Source: Deinococcus marmoris
GTDB lineage: Bacteria > Deinococcota > Deinococci > Deinococcales > Deinococcaceae
NCBI RefSeq assembly: GCF_001949125.1
Contig: NZ_MSTI01000038.1
Span: 1 to 38,756, forward strand
Length of the DNA: 38,756 nt
Direction of reading: 5' to 3'
Each line of letters begins with the position of its first letter. The first letter of the stretch is position 1. A model generated the notes under the pieces. It saw only the letters and a program-made list of their open reading frames with translations. It was not told the origin of the DNA and did no database searches. Position numbers and translations under genes: made by a program. This document shows, piece after piece, positions 9,491 through 19,390 of this stretch.

Positions 9491-10134
9491 TCAGTCCCGT
9501 CCCCGTCGCCGCCGTTTTTCATTGGGGGCTGGGCGGCGGGCGGCAGCGGCCTGAGCGTTGGCCTCGATCAGGCCGAAATCGGTGGGCTGGATCAGGCGGG
9601 TCAAGCGGTGCGGGGCGTCGCGTTCCACGTACACGTAGGCGTTGCCGGGGCGCAGGTAGTAGCCGTAGGCGTCCGCCTCCCCGATCTGGCTGTCGGGCAG
9701 GCGCTGAATCAGCACGCGCCCGCCGGTCAGATGCGCGTAGGAGCGTTCCGGTCCGCCGTCCTGCGCCGCCGCACGGGCGCGCAGCCACATCAGCAGCCCC
9801 ACCGGATCGTGGTAATCGGTGGTCAGCGGTGTGCTGGCCTCCTCCTTGCCCTGACGCAGCGTGACCAGACCCGCGCGGCGGTCAAAGGTGGTCTCGAAAG
9901 CCGCCTTTCCCCGCCCATCGCCCTCGGCATAGCTGAGACTGGTCAGCGTGCGCGGATCGAGACGACTGGTCTGCACGCGTCGCAGGTCCGGCAACACGCC
10001 GCCAAAATCGGTCTGCACGCGCACCACCACTGCGCCGCGCTCCGGGCTGACCGTCCACGCCTGCTCTCCGGCGTATCGCCCACCCAGCGTCAGCGTCAGG
10101 CTGAAGGCTTCGGCCTCTCCTGCCAGCCCGACGG

Positions 10135-10153
<19 letters not shown>
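9491..10153 (-). CDS. DUF3108-like exported protein, probable CTG start
   Basis: 220 residues. It begins with a hydrophobic segment ([16 protein letters not shown]) that looks like a signal peptide cleaved after AEA, then a beta-rich domain resembling DUF3108, and a basic tail (EKRRRRGRD). Function unknown; a periplasmic location is inferred. The frame is open only back to a TGA at 10160-10162 and has no ATG, GTG or TTG before 10030. Starting at 10030 would lose the signal segment and part of the domain. The CTG at 10153 lies inside the end of deoB (19-base overlap) with a GGTGAG Shine-Dalgarno, so translational coupling to deoB is likely. Confidence 0.6.
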
Positions 10154-11328
<1,175 letters not shown>

Positions 11329-11334
11329 GGGGTC

Positions 11335-11340
11335 AGTCTA
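11335..11340 (-). promoter_or_regulatory. -10 box for leaderless deoB transcript
   Basis: TAGACT on the minus strand, six bases (GACCCC) before the ATG. Confidence 0.6.
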
Positions 11341-11546
11341 AGGTGTGGACGCCTGGGGGCGGGGTATTGATGGAGGGATGTTGAAGGTTGGGCTGTCCCG
11401 GCCTCCGATTCGGCGGCGTGACGGTCCCTCACGCCCGCTGCTTTCACGACCTCCCGCTCCCGACAGGCAGAGCAGGGCAGAGAGCCGGACCCCTCCCACC
11501 CCCATCAAATCCCCCTTCTCTCACGGCCTTCAAACCACCTGCGTGG

Positions 11547-11552
11547 TACGCT
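11547..11552 (+). promoter_or_regulatory. -10 box for leaderless lptB transcript
   Basis: TACGCT, then six bases (GCCCAC), then GTG at 11559. Same hexamer and spacing as the DUF3006 gene at 32972. The 200 bases upstream, back to deoB, show no gene. Confidence 0.6.
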
Positions 11553-11558
11553 GCCCAC

Positions 11559-12359
11559 GTGACTGTGCCCGCCTCCCAGACCCCGACTTCTCCGGCTGCG
11601 ACGCCTGTTTCCGCCCTGTCACGAGAGACTGTGCGACCCGATCTGGTGGCCAGCAACCTGAGCAAGTCCTACGGGCGGCGCGCGGTGGTGCGGGACGTGA
11701 GTTTCATGGTGCGGCCCGGCGAGATCGTGGCGCTGTTCGGTCCCAACGGGGCGGGCAAAACCACCACCTTTTACATGCTGGTGGGCTTTATCCGCCCCGG
11801 CGGCGGCAGCATTGCACTGGGCGAAAAGGACGTGACGCGCCTGCCCATGCACGAGCGTGCCCGTATGGGCCTGGGCTACCTGCCGCAGGAACCCAGCGCC
11901 TTTCGCAAGCTGACGGCCCGCGACAACCTGCTGGCGATCCTGGAGTATCAGAATCTGTCCAAGGCCGAGCAGTTTGAACGTGCTGACGCGCTGCTGGCCG
12001 AGTTCGGGCTGACCCATCTGGCGAACAACTTTGCCTACCAATTGTCGGGCGGAGAGCGCCGCCGCCTGGAACTGGCCCGCGCCCTGACCACCGATCCCGA
12101 TTACCTGCTGCTGGATGAACCGTTCACGGGCGTGGACCCCAAGAGCATCCGCGAGATTCAGCGCCTGATCCGCGAGTTGCGGGACCGCCGGGGCATCGGC
12201 GTGTTCATCACCGACCACAATGTCCGCGAGACGATTGCCCTGACGGACCGCGTGTACCTGATGTTCGACGGTCAGGTCAAGTTCGAGGGCACGCCGCAGG
12301 AATTCGCGCAGGATATCCACGCCCGCAACGATTACCTCGGCGACGACTTCGAGCTGTAG
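11559..12359 (+). CDS. lptB: ABC transporter ATP-binding protein, LptB-like
   Basis: 266 residues. ABC ATPase with Walker [10 protein letters not shown] (61-69), Q-loop [12 protein letters not shown], signature LSGGERRR, Walker B YLLLDEPF and H-loop ITDHN. The spacing and the C-terminal YLGDDFEL are those of LptB, the ATPase of the lipopolysaccharide-export complex. Deinococcus is not thought to make lipopolysaccharide, so the cargo may be another envelope lipid or glycan; that is inference. The GTG at 11559 follows a TACGCT box. About 30 N-terminal residues rich in Pro, Thr and Ser precede the domain, longer than usual. It is followed 16 bases later by the DUF3084 gene. Confidence 0.9.
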   Translation: MTVPASQTPTSPAATPVSALSRETVRPDLVASNLSKSYGRRAVVRDVSFMVRPGEIVALFGPNGAGKTTTFYMLVGFIRPGGGSIALGEKDVTRLPMHERARMGLGYLPQEPSAFRKLTARDNLLAILEYQNLSKAEQFERADALLAEFGLTHLANNFAYQLSGGERRRLELARALTTDPDYLLLDEPFTGVDPKSIREIQRLIRELRDRRGIGVFITDHNVRETIALTDRVYLMFDGQVKFEGTPQEFAQDIHARNDYLGDDFEL

Positions 12360-12375
12360 CGGGAGGAATTGAAGC

Positions 12376-14286
12376 GTGCTGTGGCTGTTTTTGCCCTTCG
12401 TGGTGGTGTTGTCGGGCGTGGTGGCCTACGCCGCCGACACCATTGCCCGCAAGGCCGGGCGCAAGCACATCCGGCTGTTCGGGTTGCGGCCCAAGACCAC
12501 GGCGCTGCTGGTGGCGGTGGCGTCTGGCATGGCGATCAGCGCGGCCAGTCTGGCGGCCTTCCTGCTGCTCAACCGCAACGCCGTGTCCACCATTGCCGAG
12601 GCCGATCAATTGCGCCCGCGCATCGAGGCGCTGCGTAAAGAGGTGGGCGCGGTGCAGGGCGAACTCAAATCGGCCCAGGCCGAGCGCGATCAGGCGCAGC
12701 GGGAAGCCGACAAGTCCGCGAAGTTGCAGGCCGGGGCCGAGGAAAAGCTGGCGGCAATCCGCACTCAACTTGAGACCACCCGCGCCGCCGAGAAGACGCT
12801 GAAGGCGGAAACGAAGACCTTGCAGGGACAGGTGGACGAACAGACCGCCAACCTGAAAACCCTGGAGGTCCGCGCCGCCGAGAACCGCGTCAAGCTCCAG
12901 AAGTCCGAACAGGCGCTGAAGGCCAGTCAGGCCCGCGCGCAGACGCTGGACAGTCAGGTGGTGGAGCTGAACACCCGCGTCGCCCTGGCCGAGCAGGAAG
13001 CCCAGTCGGCCCAGGAGCGCGCCGACACGGCGCAGGCCACGGCGCAGACCCAGCAGGATAAGGCGCTGACGGCCCAGGCCACGGCGAAAGCCGAGCAGGA
13101 AAGGGCGCTGGTTGCCCAGGCGACAGCCAGAAAGCAGGTCCAGGTGGCGCAGGCCAGCGTCCAGCAGGCCAAACAGAGTGCCGCCGCGCAGATCAGCGCT
13201 GCCGGGAAGCAGGTCACGGACCTGAAAACCCAAGTTGCTGGCCTGGAACAGTCGCGCCAGCAGGCCGCCAACGCGCTGACCGTGGCCGTGGCCGCCGCCG
13301 CCGCCGCAAAACAGCAACAACAGGTGGCGCAGCAGGCCAGGGATACGCTGGCCGCCCAGCGTGATCAGCTCACGGCGCAGCGCAACGCGTTGACCGCCCA
13401 GCGCGACGCCCTGACCACCCAGCGGGACGAGTTAACGGCCCAGCGCGACAAACTGGTGGCCGATGGTGTCCGGCTGGCGCGGGAGCGCGATCAGGCGGCA
13501 AAAGAGCGCACCCAGGCCACGGCGGACCGGGACAAGGTTCGCAAGGATCTGGGAACCCTGCAACAGCAGCAGCAGCAGCTCCGGGCCAGCAACGACGAGC
13601 TGAAGAACAGCAACGATTCGCTGGCACGCGCCCTGGCCGACGCCCGCGCCAGCCTGGGCCGCTTGCAGGACGAGAACCTGTCCAGCCGCACCGAACTGAG
13701 CGCCAGCCGCAACACCGATCTGGCCTATCCCAAGAACGAACTGGTCTACGCCGCCGTGGTGCCGGGCGTGCGGAACCTGGACGAGTTTCTGAAAGACGCC
13801 GCCGGGGCCGCCCAGGCGCGCGGCGCGAAGGCCACCGCCAGCGCCCCCAGCGCCCGCCTGAGCGGCACTGCCCGCACCGCCCTGGAAACCAAATTGCGCG
13901 GCCTGAACGTCAGCACCTTCGTGCAGTGCCGCGCCGCCCAGAACGCCGCCGTGGGCTTTCCGGTGGACCTGAGTTGCGACGCCCGCCCCAACACGGTGCT
14001 GTACCGGGGCGGCGAGGTCATCCGGCGCGGCAGCATTACGCTGGGCAGCGATCCACGCGCCATGCAGGACCAGATCAGCGACCTCGTCAAGGACGCCGTG
14101 ACCGACATCACCACGCGCGGCGTACCCAGCGAGTACATCCTGAACAAGGGGCTGGACGTGTCTGAGCTGGTCACGCTGATCGACCGCCTGAGCAAGCGCA
14201 CCGGCAGCACGGCGGTGGTGGGCGTGGCCGCGCGCGACGACGTGAGGCCCAGCATGCGGGTGGACCTGTACCCAGTGCTGCCCTGA
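12376..14286 (+). CDS. DUF3084 coiled-coil membrane protein
   Basis: 636 residues. Two hydrophobic segments at the N-terminus (about residues 1-20 and 42-66) anchor it in the membrane. A coiled coil of about 350 residues rich in Ala, Gln, Glu and Lys follows, including a near-perfect heptad repeat ([21 protein letters not shown]) around 13361-13456. The C-terminal 180 residues form the conserved globular part of DUF3084. Such proteins occur in cyanobacteria and Deinococcus; function unknown. The GTG start has GGAGGAA 9-10 bases upstream. The 16-base gap to lptB suggests one transcription unit and possibly a shared envelope role. Confidence 0.8.
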   Translation: MLWLFLPFVVVLSGVVAYAADTIARKAGRKHIRLFGLRPKTTALLVAVASGMAISAASLAAFLLLNRNAVSTIAEADQLRPRIEALRKEVGAVQGELKSAQAERDQAQREADKSAKLQAGAEEKLAAIRTQLETTRAAEKTLKAETKTLQGQVDEQTANLKTLEVRAAENRVKLQKSEQALKASQARAQTLDSQVVELNTRVALAEQEAQSAQERADTAQATAQTQQDKALTAQATAKAEQERALVAQATARKQVQVAQASVQQAKQSAAAQISAAGKQVTDLKTQVAGLEQSRQQAANALTVAVAAAAAAKQQQQVAQQARDTLAAQRDQLTAQRNALTAQRDALTTQRDELTAQRDKLVADGVRLARERDQAAKERTQATADRDKVRKDLGTLQQQQQQLRASNDELKNSNDSLARALADARASLGRLQDENLSSRTELSASRNTDLAYPKNELVYAAVVPGVRNLDEFLKDAAGAAQARGAKATASAPSARLSGTARTALETKLRGLNVSTFVQCRAAQNAAVGFPVDLSCDARPNTVLYRGGEVIRRGSITLGSDPRAMQDQISDLVKDAVTDITTRGVPSEYILNKGLDVSELVTLIDRLSKRTGSTAVVGVAARDDVRPSMRVDLYPVLP

Positions 14287-14312
14287 TCTGCCCTGATAGC
14301 GCCCCGGACCAC

Positions 14313-14341
14313 CAAAAAGCCCTCCCGGTCAGGAGAGGGCT
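14313..14341 (-). terminator. Terminator of the cyclophilin gene
   Basis: On the minus strand AGCCCTC/GAGGGCT (14341-14335 with 14324-14318) closes an approximately 10-base loop and is followed by TTTTTGG. It may also slow plus-strand transcripts from the DUF3084 gene, but the T-run is only on the minus strand. Confidence 0.75.
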
Positions 14342-14356
14342 GGGGCCAGAGCCGGC

Positions 14357-15124
14357 TCAGCTTCCGCCGGACACCAGGATTTCCACGCTCTTCAGTTCGT
14401 CCGCCGCCTTGCCGGCAATCGGGCCGTTGCCACTGTCGTTGCGCGTCAGTTTATCCAGCACGGCCTGACCCTCGATGACCTTGCCGAACACCGTGTACTG
14501 GCCGTCCAGAAAGTCGGCGGGGGCCACCGTGATAAAGAACTGGCTGCCCTGCGAGTCCAGGCTGGCGGCCCGCGCCATGCCCAGCACGCCCGCGCTATCA
14601 AACTTCAGGCCGTTGCCGTTTTCCGCCGAGAAGCTATAGCCGGGGCCACCGGTGCCCCAGCGGTTTTTCTGGGCCGGGTCCGCGCTCAGGGGATCGCCAG
14701 TCTGCGCCATGAACCCGTCGATAACGCGGTGGAAGCGCGTGCCGTCGTAGAAGTGATTCAGCGTCAGGAACACGAAGTTATTGACGGCCACGGGCGCTGC
14801 TTTTGTCGCCAGCTCCACCGTCACGTCCCCTTTCTCGGTCTTCAGCACGGCGCGGTAGGTCTTTGCCGGGTCGATCACCTGCGCGGCCCTGGCAAACTTA
14901 CGCATGGGCTTGTCGCTCAGCGGCTTGACGGGCGTGAACGCGGAAGCGCTGGGCGTCGTGGTGGCCGGGGGCGTGGCGGGCGTGGTCTGGGCAGGAGTGG
15001 TCTTTGCCGGAGTGGTCTTTGCCGGAGTAGTCTGGGCGGTCTGCGCCTGGGTGTTCGGCGCGCAGGCCGCCAGCATCAGCAGCGAGGCGGAAAGTAGCAG
15101 GGCAGCGGGTCTGTTGGCGTTCAT
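14357..15124 (-). CDS. Peptidyl-prolyl cis-trans isomerase (cyclophilin), lipoprotein
   Basis: 255 residues. The N-terminus is a lipoprotein signal with lipobox LAAC (Cys21), then a linker of TTPAK-type tandem repeats encoded by 15-base repeats near 14993-15040, then a cyclophilin domain: FHRVIDGFMAQTGDP, GYSFSAENGNG, LGMARAASLDSQGSQFFITVAP and FGKVIEG. It should catalyse proline isomerisation in secreted proteins from the cell-envelope side. Position 15124 is chosen because it begins the signal peptide; the frame opens earlier at 15196. AATACT lies seven bases before the ATG and there is no Shine-Dalgarno. Confidence 0.92.
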   Translation of the reverse strand: MNANRPAALLLSASLLMLAACAPNTQAQTAQTTPAKTTPAKTTPAQTTPATPPATTTPSASAFTPVKPLSDKPMRKFARAAQVIDPAKTYRAVLKTEKGDVTVELATKAAPVAVNNFVFLTLNHFYDGTRFHRVIDGFMAQTGDPLSADPAQKNRWGTGGPGYSFSAENGNGLKFDSAGVLGMARAASLDSQGSQFFITVAPADFLDGQYTVFGKVIEGQAVLDKLTRNDSGNGPIAGKAADELKSVEILVSGGS

Positions 15125-15199
15125 GTGGGGCAGTATTCCAGCCTTTGATGGGAGGAGCGTTGGAGTCTCCTGCTTCCGCCCTATGCGCCACCCCACCCC

Positions 15200-15670
15200 C
15201 TACTCCAGCGGCAGGCTGGTGGTGTATTTCTCCTGCTTGACCAGAATGGTGCTGGCGGTGTTGCGGACGCCGGGAATGGCGGCCAGGGTATTGACCAGAA
15301 AGTGCTGATAGGCGTCCAGATCGGGCATGCTGACCTTCAGCAGATAGTCGATGTCGCCCAGGCACAGGTAGCATTCCAGCACCTCGGGGCGCGCCTGCAT
15401 CTGCGTGGCGAAGTCGTTGAAGCCCTGGCGGGTCTGCTTGTCCAGCGTGACGCGCACCAGCACCAGCAGACCGCGCCCCACCTTTTTGTGGTCCAGCAGC
15501 GCCACGTAACGCTGGATGATGCCCTCTTCCTCCAGCCGCCGCACCCGGCGCAACGTGGGCGCGGGGGTCAGGCCGATCTCGTCGGCCAGTTCGGTGTTGG
15601 GCAGCCGGGCATCCCGCTGGAGGATGGTCAGAATCTGCCTGTCAATCGCGTCAAGATTATTTTGAGACAT
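15200..15670 (-). CDS. Lrp/AsnC-family regulator, probable regulator of ald
   Basis: 156 residues. The N-terminal winged helix (LDAIDRQILTILQRDARLPNTELADEIGLTP, helix-turn-helix about residues 22-45) and a C-terminal RAM ligand-binding domain (LECYLCLGDIDYLL) are typical of Lrp/AsnC. It is divergent from alanine dehydrogenase, with a perfect dyad (15697-15709) between them. Mycobacterial AldR, an Lrp-type protein, controls ald from the same arrangement, so this protein probably senses alanine and controls ald; this is inferred. The ATG at 15670 fits the domain start. The frame continues upstream to 15742 but that part covers the operator region. Confidence 0.88.
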   Translation of the reverse strand: MSQNNLDAIDRQILTILQRDARLPNTELADEIGLTPAPTLRRVRRLEEEGIIQRYVALLDHKKVGRGLLVLVRVTLDKQTRQGFNDFATQMQARPEVLECYLCLGDIDYLLKVSMPDLDAYQHFLVNTLAAIPGVRNTASTILVKQEKYTTSLPLE

Positions 15671-15687
15671 CTTGATGCGTACTATGG

Positions 15688-15718
15688 CATGAATGAGCAA
15701 TATCATTGCGCGAATGCC
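15688..15718. promoter_or_regulatory. Probable Lrp/AsnC operator between regulator and ald
   Basis: GCAAT-atc-ATTGC (15697-15709) is a perfect dyad. Weaker outer symmetry (GCAT to ATGC) widens it to about 31 bp. It lies 27 bases upstream of the regulator start and about 135 bases upstream of the ald start. A TTGTTAGGATAC stretch at about 15760-15771 could hold the ald -10 box. Confidence 0.5.
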
Positions 15719-15844
15719 CCCAATGAAGTGGCTCTCCGGCAATCCTCATCTGCTTCCGGCTTGTTAGGATACACCGTTCAAGTTGATCCCAACCCAGCTT
15801 CCCCACCCCCTTTCCGGCCCATGCGCGGCCCAGGAGAAAACCTT

Positions 15845-16951
15845 ATGCAGATCGGACTTCCCAAGGAAATCAAGGTCAAGGAGAACCGTGTTGCTCTCAC
15901 CCCTGGCGGGGCAGCCACGCTGATCCGGCGCGGTCACAGCGTGGTTGTTCAGGAGGGCGCGGGCGTCGGCAGCGGCCTGAGCGATCAGCAGTACATCGAC
16001 GCGGGCGCAACCATCGGCAGCGCCGAGGACGCCTGGGCCGCCGAGATGGTGGTCAAGGTCAAGGAGCCGATTGCCTCCGAATACAAGTATCTGCGCGAGG
16101 ATCTGCTGCTGTTTACCTACCTGCATCTGGCCGCAGACCGCCCGCTGACCGAGGCGTTGCTGGCGGCAGGAACCACGGGCGTGGCCTACGAGACCGTGCA
16201 GATCGAGGACCGCAGCCTGCCCCTGCTGACGCCCATGAGCGAGGTAGCAGGCCGACTGAGCGTGCAGGCGGGCGCTTATCACCTGCAAAAACCGGTGGGC
16301 GGGCGCGGCGTGCTGCTGGGCGGCGTTCCCGGCGTGCAGCCCGGCCATGTGGTGATCCTGGGTGGCGGAGTAGTCGGCACCAACGCGGCCAAGATGGCGA
16401 TGGGCCTGGGCGCGCGGGTCACTATTCTGGACGTCAGCCACCGCCGACTGACCTACCTGGACGACGTGTTTTTTGGCCGCCTGCGGACCATGATGAGCAG
16501 CGAGGCCAACATCCGCGCCCTGCTGCCCGAGACGGACCTGCTGATCGGTGGCGTCCTGATCCCCGGCGCGAAGGCCCCCAACCTGGTCACCCGCGACATG
16601 CTGGGGCTGATGCAGGAGGGCAGCGTGATCGCGGACGTGGCGGTGGATCAGGGCGGCTGCGTGGAGACCATTCACGCCACCACCCACGACGATCCCACCT
16701 ACGTGGTGGACGGTGTGGTGCATTACGGTGTGGCCAACATGCCGGGGGCCGTGCCGCGTACCAGTACCTTCGCCCTGACCAACGCCACCTTCCCGTATCT
16801 GCTGCTGCTGGCCGATGAGGGCCGGTACGTGCTGAAAAAGAACGCCGCGCTGCAACTGGGCGTCAACACCCACCGGGGCCAGTTGACTTACGGGGCCGTG
16901 GCCGAGGCTTTTGACCTGCCACATGTGGAAGTGGCGACGGCGCTGGGATAG
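15845..16951 (+). CDS. ald: Alanine dehydrogenase
   Basis: NAD-dependent reversible deamination of L-alanine to pyruvate and ammonium. 368 residues, standard length. The N-terminus [20 protein letters not shown], the substrate-site segments VVKVKEP (Lys near 74) and TYLHLAAD (His near 95), the nucleotide-binding [18 protein letters not shown] and the [21 protein letters not shown] block are all present. The ATG at 15845 has AGGAG 8 bases upstream and a leader of about 70 bases. The frame extends upstream to 15302 only as antisense of the Lrp gene. It is divergent from the Lrp/AsnC regulator. Confidence 0.96.
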   Translation: MQIGLPKEIKVKENRVALTPGGAATLIRRGHSVVVQEGAGVGSGLSDQQYIDAGATIGSAEDAWAAEMVVKVKEPIASEYKYLREDLLLFTYLHLAADRPLTEALLAAGTTGVAYETVQIEDRSLPLLTPMSEVAGRLSVQAGAYHLQKPVGGRGVLLGGVPGVQPGHVVILGGGVVGTNAAKMAMGLGARVTILDVSHRRLTYLDDVFFGRLRTMMSSEANIRALLPETDLLIGGVLIPGAKAPNLVTRDMLGLMQEGSVIADVAVDQGGCVETIHATTHDDPTYVVDGVVHYGVANMPGAVPRTSTFALTNATFPYLLLLADEGRYVLKKNAALQLGVNTHRGQLTYGAVAEAFDLPHVEVATALG

Positions 16952-16989
16952 TGGCTGCTTCGGGTGGGGAGAGCGAGGGCCGGGGCCGT

Positions 16990-16995
16990 TAAAAT
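16990..16995 (+). promoter_or_regulatory. -10 box for leaderless DinB-family transcript
   Basis: TAAAAT, then six bases (AAGGCC), then ATG at 17002. One of the closest matches to TATAAT in the window. Confidence 0.65.
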
Positions 16996-17001
16996 AAGGC
17001 C

Positions 17002-17508
17002 ATGACCCGCCCCCAGCCCGGCGACTATCCACCCTTTTACGCCCGTTACGTCGATCTCGCACCAGAGGAAGATGTGGCGGGCGCAATGCTGGCGCAGGCT
17101 CCGCTGACCCGCGCTGCCATTCTGAACTTCGCGGACCGTCCCGATCACCGTTACGCCCCCGACAAGTGGAGCGTGAAGGGGGTGGTGGGCCACATGGCTG
17201 ACACCGAGCGCGTCTTCGGCTTCCGGGCGCTGTGGTTTGCCCGCGCCGATCCCTCGCCGTTGCCCGGATTCGAGCAGGACGACTGGATGGCGGCCAGCGA
17301 CTTTGGCACGCAGCCGCTGGAAGACCTGCTGGCTGGCTTTGAAGCTGCCCGCAGCAGCAATCTTCTGATGCTGCGTCAGCTTGCGCCGGAAGCCTGGACG
17401 CGGCAGGGTGACGCCAACGGCCATCCCTTCACGGTGCGGGCCTACGCCCACGGCATGCTGGGCCACGAGCGGGCGCACCTGCAAATCCTGGCCGAGCGGT
17501 ATACTTGA
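17002..17508 (+). CDS. DinB-family protein (second)
   Basis: 168 residues, DinB/YfiT superfamily four-helix bundle. The metal-binding histidines are probably those in VVGHMADTERVF (near residue 57) and AHGMLGHERAHLQIL (near 147-155). The start is set by a TAAAAT box six bases before the ATG. The family includes thiol transferases, and many copies occur per Deinococcus genome; substrate unknown. It ends at 17508, right after a TATACT box that may drive the next gene. Confidence 0.87.
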   Translation: MTRPQPGDYPPFYARYVDLAPEEDVAGAMLAQAPLTRAAILNFADRPDHRYAPDKWSVKGVVGHMADTERVFGFRALWFARADPSPLPGFEQDDWMAASDFGTQPLEDLLAGFEAARSSNLLMLRQLAPEAWTRQGDANGHPFTVRAYAHGMLGHERAHLQILAERYT

Positions 17509-17605
17509 CCCCGTAGTTCCTGAGCAAACAGTCGAAACAATTCCTGGCCCTGACCGTCGTGGTTGGGGCCAGTTCTGTTTCTCCGAAGCTGGAAAAGGAG
17601 ACCCC
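17500..17605 (+). promoter_or_regulatory. TATACT promoter box and structured leader of the 8-oxoguanine deaminase gene
   Basis: TATACT (17500-17505) ends at the stop codon of the DinB gene. A transcript from it would have a leader of about 95 bases. This holds an 11-bp hairpin (17545-17555 with 17561-17571, two G-U pairs, loop GTCGT) and then TCTCC (17580-17584), able to pair with the GGAGA Shine-Dalgarno (17597-17601). That layout could allow regulated translation. It matches no riboswitch class that I recognise. Confidence 0.4.
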
Positions 17606-19003
17606 ATGAACTCCACCCGAACCGTCTTGCGCCGCATCCACACGCTGATTCCCATGACAGGGGAACGCCTGTCGCCCGCGCCAACGCTGCAAGACGCTGC
17701 CCTTGTTCTGGAGGGAAAGGAGATCGTCTGGGTGGGTTTGGATTCACAGTTGCCCGTTGAACTGCTGGACGGCGCGGCGGTGCGCGATCTGAGCGGCCAC
17801 GTCGTCCTCCCTGGGCTGGTCAACACGCACCACCACCTGTATCAGACCCTTACACGTTGTCTGGCGGTGGATTCGGGGCTGTTCGACTGGCTCAAAACCC
17901 TGTACCCGATCTGGCTGAACCTGACGCCGGATGCCGCCTACGACAGCGCCCAACTGGGGATGGCAGAACTGGCGCTGAGCGGCTGCACCACGTCTTCCGA
18001 TCACCTGTATCTGTACCCCAATGGCGTAACGCTGGACGACACCATTCGGGCGGCGGGTGATCTGGGCCTGCGCTTTCACGCCACGCGCGGCAGCATGAGC
18101 CTGGGCGAATCGCAGGGCGGACTGCCGCCAGACCGTGCGGTGGAGCGCGAGGACGTGATCCTGGCCGACTCCGCGCGGCTGATCGACGCCTTCCATGATC
18201 CGGCCCGCCTCGCCCTGACGCGTATTGCGCTGGCCCCCTGCTCGCCGTTCTCGGTGACGGGCGATCTGATGCGTGAGAGTGCCGTGCTGGCCCGCCAGAA
18301 AGGGGTGATGCTGCACACCCATCTGGCCGAGACCGCCGACGAGGACGCCTTCTGCCTGTCCAAATTCGGCCTGCGTCCGCTGGATTACGCCGAGTCGCTG
18401 GGCTGGACCGGGCCGGACGTGTGGTTCGCGCACGGCGTCCATTTCAGCGCGGACGATGCGGTGCGAATGGGGGCCTGCGGCTGCGGCGTGGCGCACTGCC
18501 CCAGCAGCAACATGCGGCTGGCCAGCGGCATCGCCCCCACCCGGCAACTGCTGGAGGCCGGGGTACGCGTGGCGCTGGGCGTGGACGGCAGCGCCAGCAA
18601 TGACGGCTCGCACCTGCTGGCCGAGGCGCGGCAGGCCCTGCTGTCTTCACGGGTGCGCGGCGTGCCGGGTCAGGCTCCCAATTCAGCGGACGCCCTGACC
18701 GCCTACGACGCGCTGTGGCTGGCGACACGCGGCGGGGCGTCGGTGCTGAACCGCGACGACATCGGGCAGCTTGCGCCAGGATTTGCCGCCGACCTGATCG
18801 CGGTTGATCTGCGTGATCTGGGCTATTCGGGAGCGAGGCACGATCCGGTCAGCGCCCTGACCCTCTGCGCCCCGCCGCGTGTGGCCCTGAACATAGTCAA
18901 CGGGCGCGTGATCGTGGACGGGGGAGAGCTGCTGGGCGTGGAGCTGCCCGCGCTGGTGGAACGGCACGACGCGCACAGCCGCCGGATGATCGGGCTGGGC
19001 TGA
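17606..19003 (+). CDS. Amidohydrolase, probable 8-oxoguanine deaminase
   Basis: 465 residues of the TRZ/ATZ branch of the amidohydrolase superfamily. Metal and catalytic residues are visible: NTHHHLYQTLTR (His75, His77), HTHLAET, WFAHGVHF and GVDGSASND (the Asp general base). The block HCPSSNMRLASGIAPTRQLL is that of 8-oxoguanine deaminases such as Pseudomonas Pa0142, which convert 8-oxoguanine to uric acid plus ammonia. Related enzymes act on other purines or hydroxyatrazine, so the substrate is inferred. Such an enzyme would remove free oxidised guanine, fitting an oxidation-tolerant organism. The ATG at 17606 has AGGAG 5 bases upstream; the frame runs on upstream into the DinB gene without sense. 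Confidence 0.85.
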   Translation: MNSTRTVLRRIHTLIPMTGERLSPAPTLQDAALVLEGKEIVWVGLDSQLPVELLDGAAVRDLSGHVVLPGLVNTHHHLYQTLTRCLAVDSGLFDWLKTLYPIWLNLTPDAAYDSAQLGMAELALSGCTTSSDHLYLYPNGVTLDDTIRAAGDLGLRFHATRGSMSLGESQGGLPPDRAVEREDVILADSARLIDAFHDPARLALTRIALAPCSPFSVTGDLMRESAVLARQKGVMLHTHLAETADEDAFCLSKFGLRPLDYAESLGWTGPDVWFAHGVHFSADDAVRMGACGCGVAHCPSSNMRLASGIAPTRQLLEAGVRVALGVDGSASNDGSHLLAEARQALLSSRVRGVPGQAPNSADALTAYDALWLATRGGASVLNRDDIGQLAPGFAADLIAVDLRDLGYSGARHDPVSALTLCAPPRVALNIVNGRVIVDGGELLGVELPALVERHDAHSRRMIGLG

Positions 19004-19014
19004 GCGTGGGGGCG

Positions 19015-19020
19015 TAGGCT
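19015..19020 (+). promoter_or_regulatory. -10 box for leaderless cupin transcript
   Basis: TAGGCT, then seven bases (GGAGATC), then ATG at 19028. The GGAG here is too close to be an ordinary Shine-Dalgarno. Confidence 0.5.
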
Positions 19021-19027
19021 GGAGATC

Positions 19028-19390
19028 ATGAAACATATTCCCAGCCAGACGTTGACCATGAATCCCGCCCCCGAGACCTACTTCACCGGACAGGTCTGGA
19101 TGGAGCGTCAGGCTGTGGGCGTGCTGCGCGTGACCTTCACCCCTGGCGCGCGGACCGCGTGGCACACGCACCCGCAGGGGCAGACATTGATCGTCCTGAG
19201 CGGTGTGGGCCGGGTGCAGAAGCGCGGCGAGGCGGCCCTGACCATGACCGCCGGGGACGTGGTGCAGATCGAGGCGGGCGAGGAGCACTGGCACGGAGCG
19301 GCCCCGGATTCGCTGATGCAGCACCTCGCCATCAACGCGGGCGAAACCGTGTGGCTGGCGAAGGTGACCGACGCGGAGTATGGCGGCTAA
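19028..19390 (+). CDS. Cupin-domain protein
   Basis: 120 residues forming a single cupin barrel. The first metal motif is TAWHTHPQGQTLIVLSG and the second is AGDVVQIEAGEEHWHGA. It resembles the carboxymuconolactone-decarboxylase-associated cupins (YP_-type small quinone or alcohol cupins); the reaction is unknown. Its start is set by TAGGCT seven bases upstream. Its stop overlaps the nadR stop on the other strand by about three bases. Confidence 0.88.
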   Translation: MKHIPSQTLTMNPAPETYFTGQVWMERQAVGVLRVTFTPGARTAWHTHPQGQTLIVLSGVGRVQKRGEAALTMTAGDVVQIEAGEEHWHGAAPDSLMQHLAINAGETVWLAKVTDAEYGG

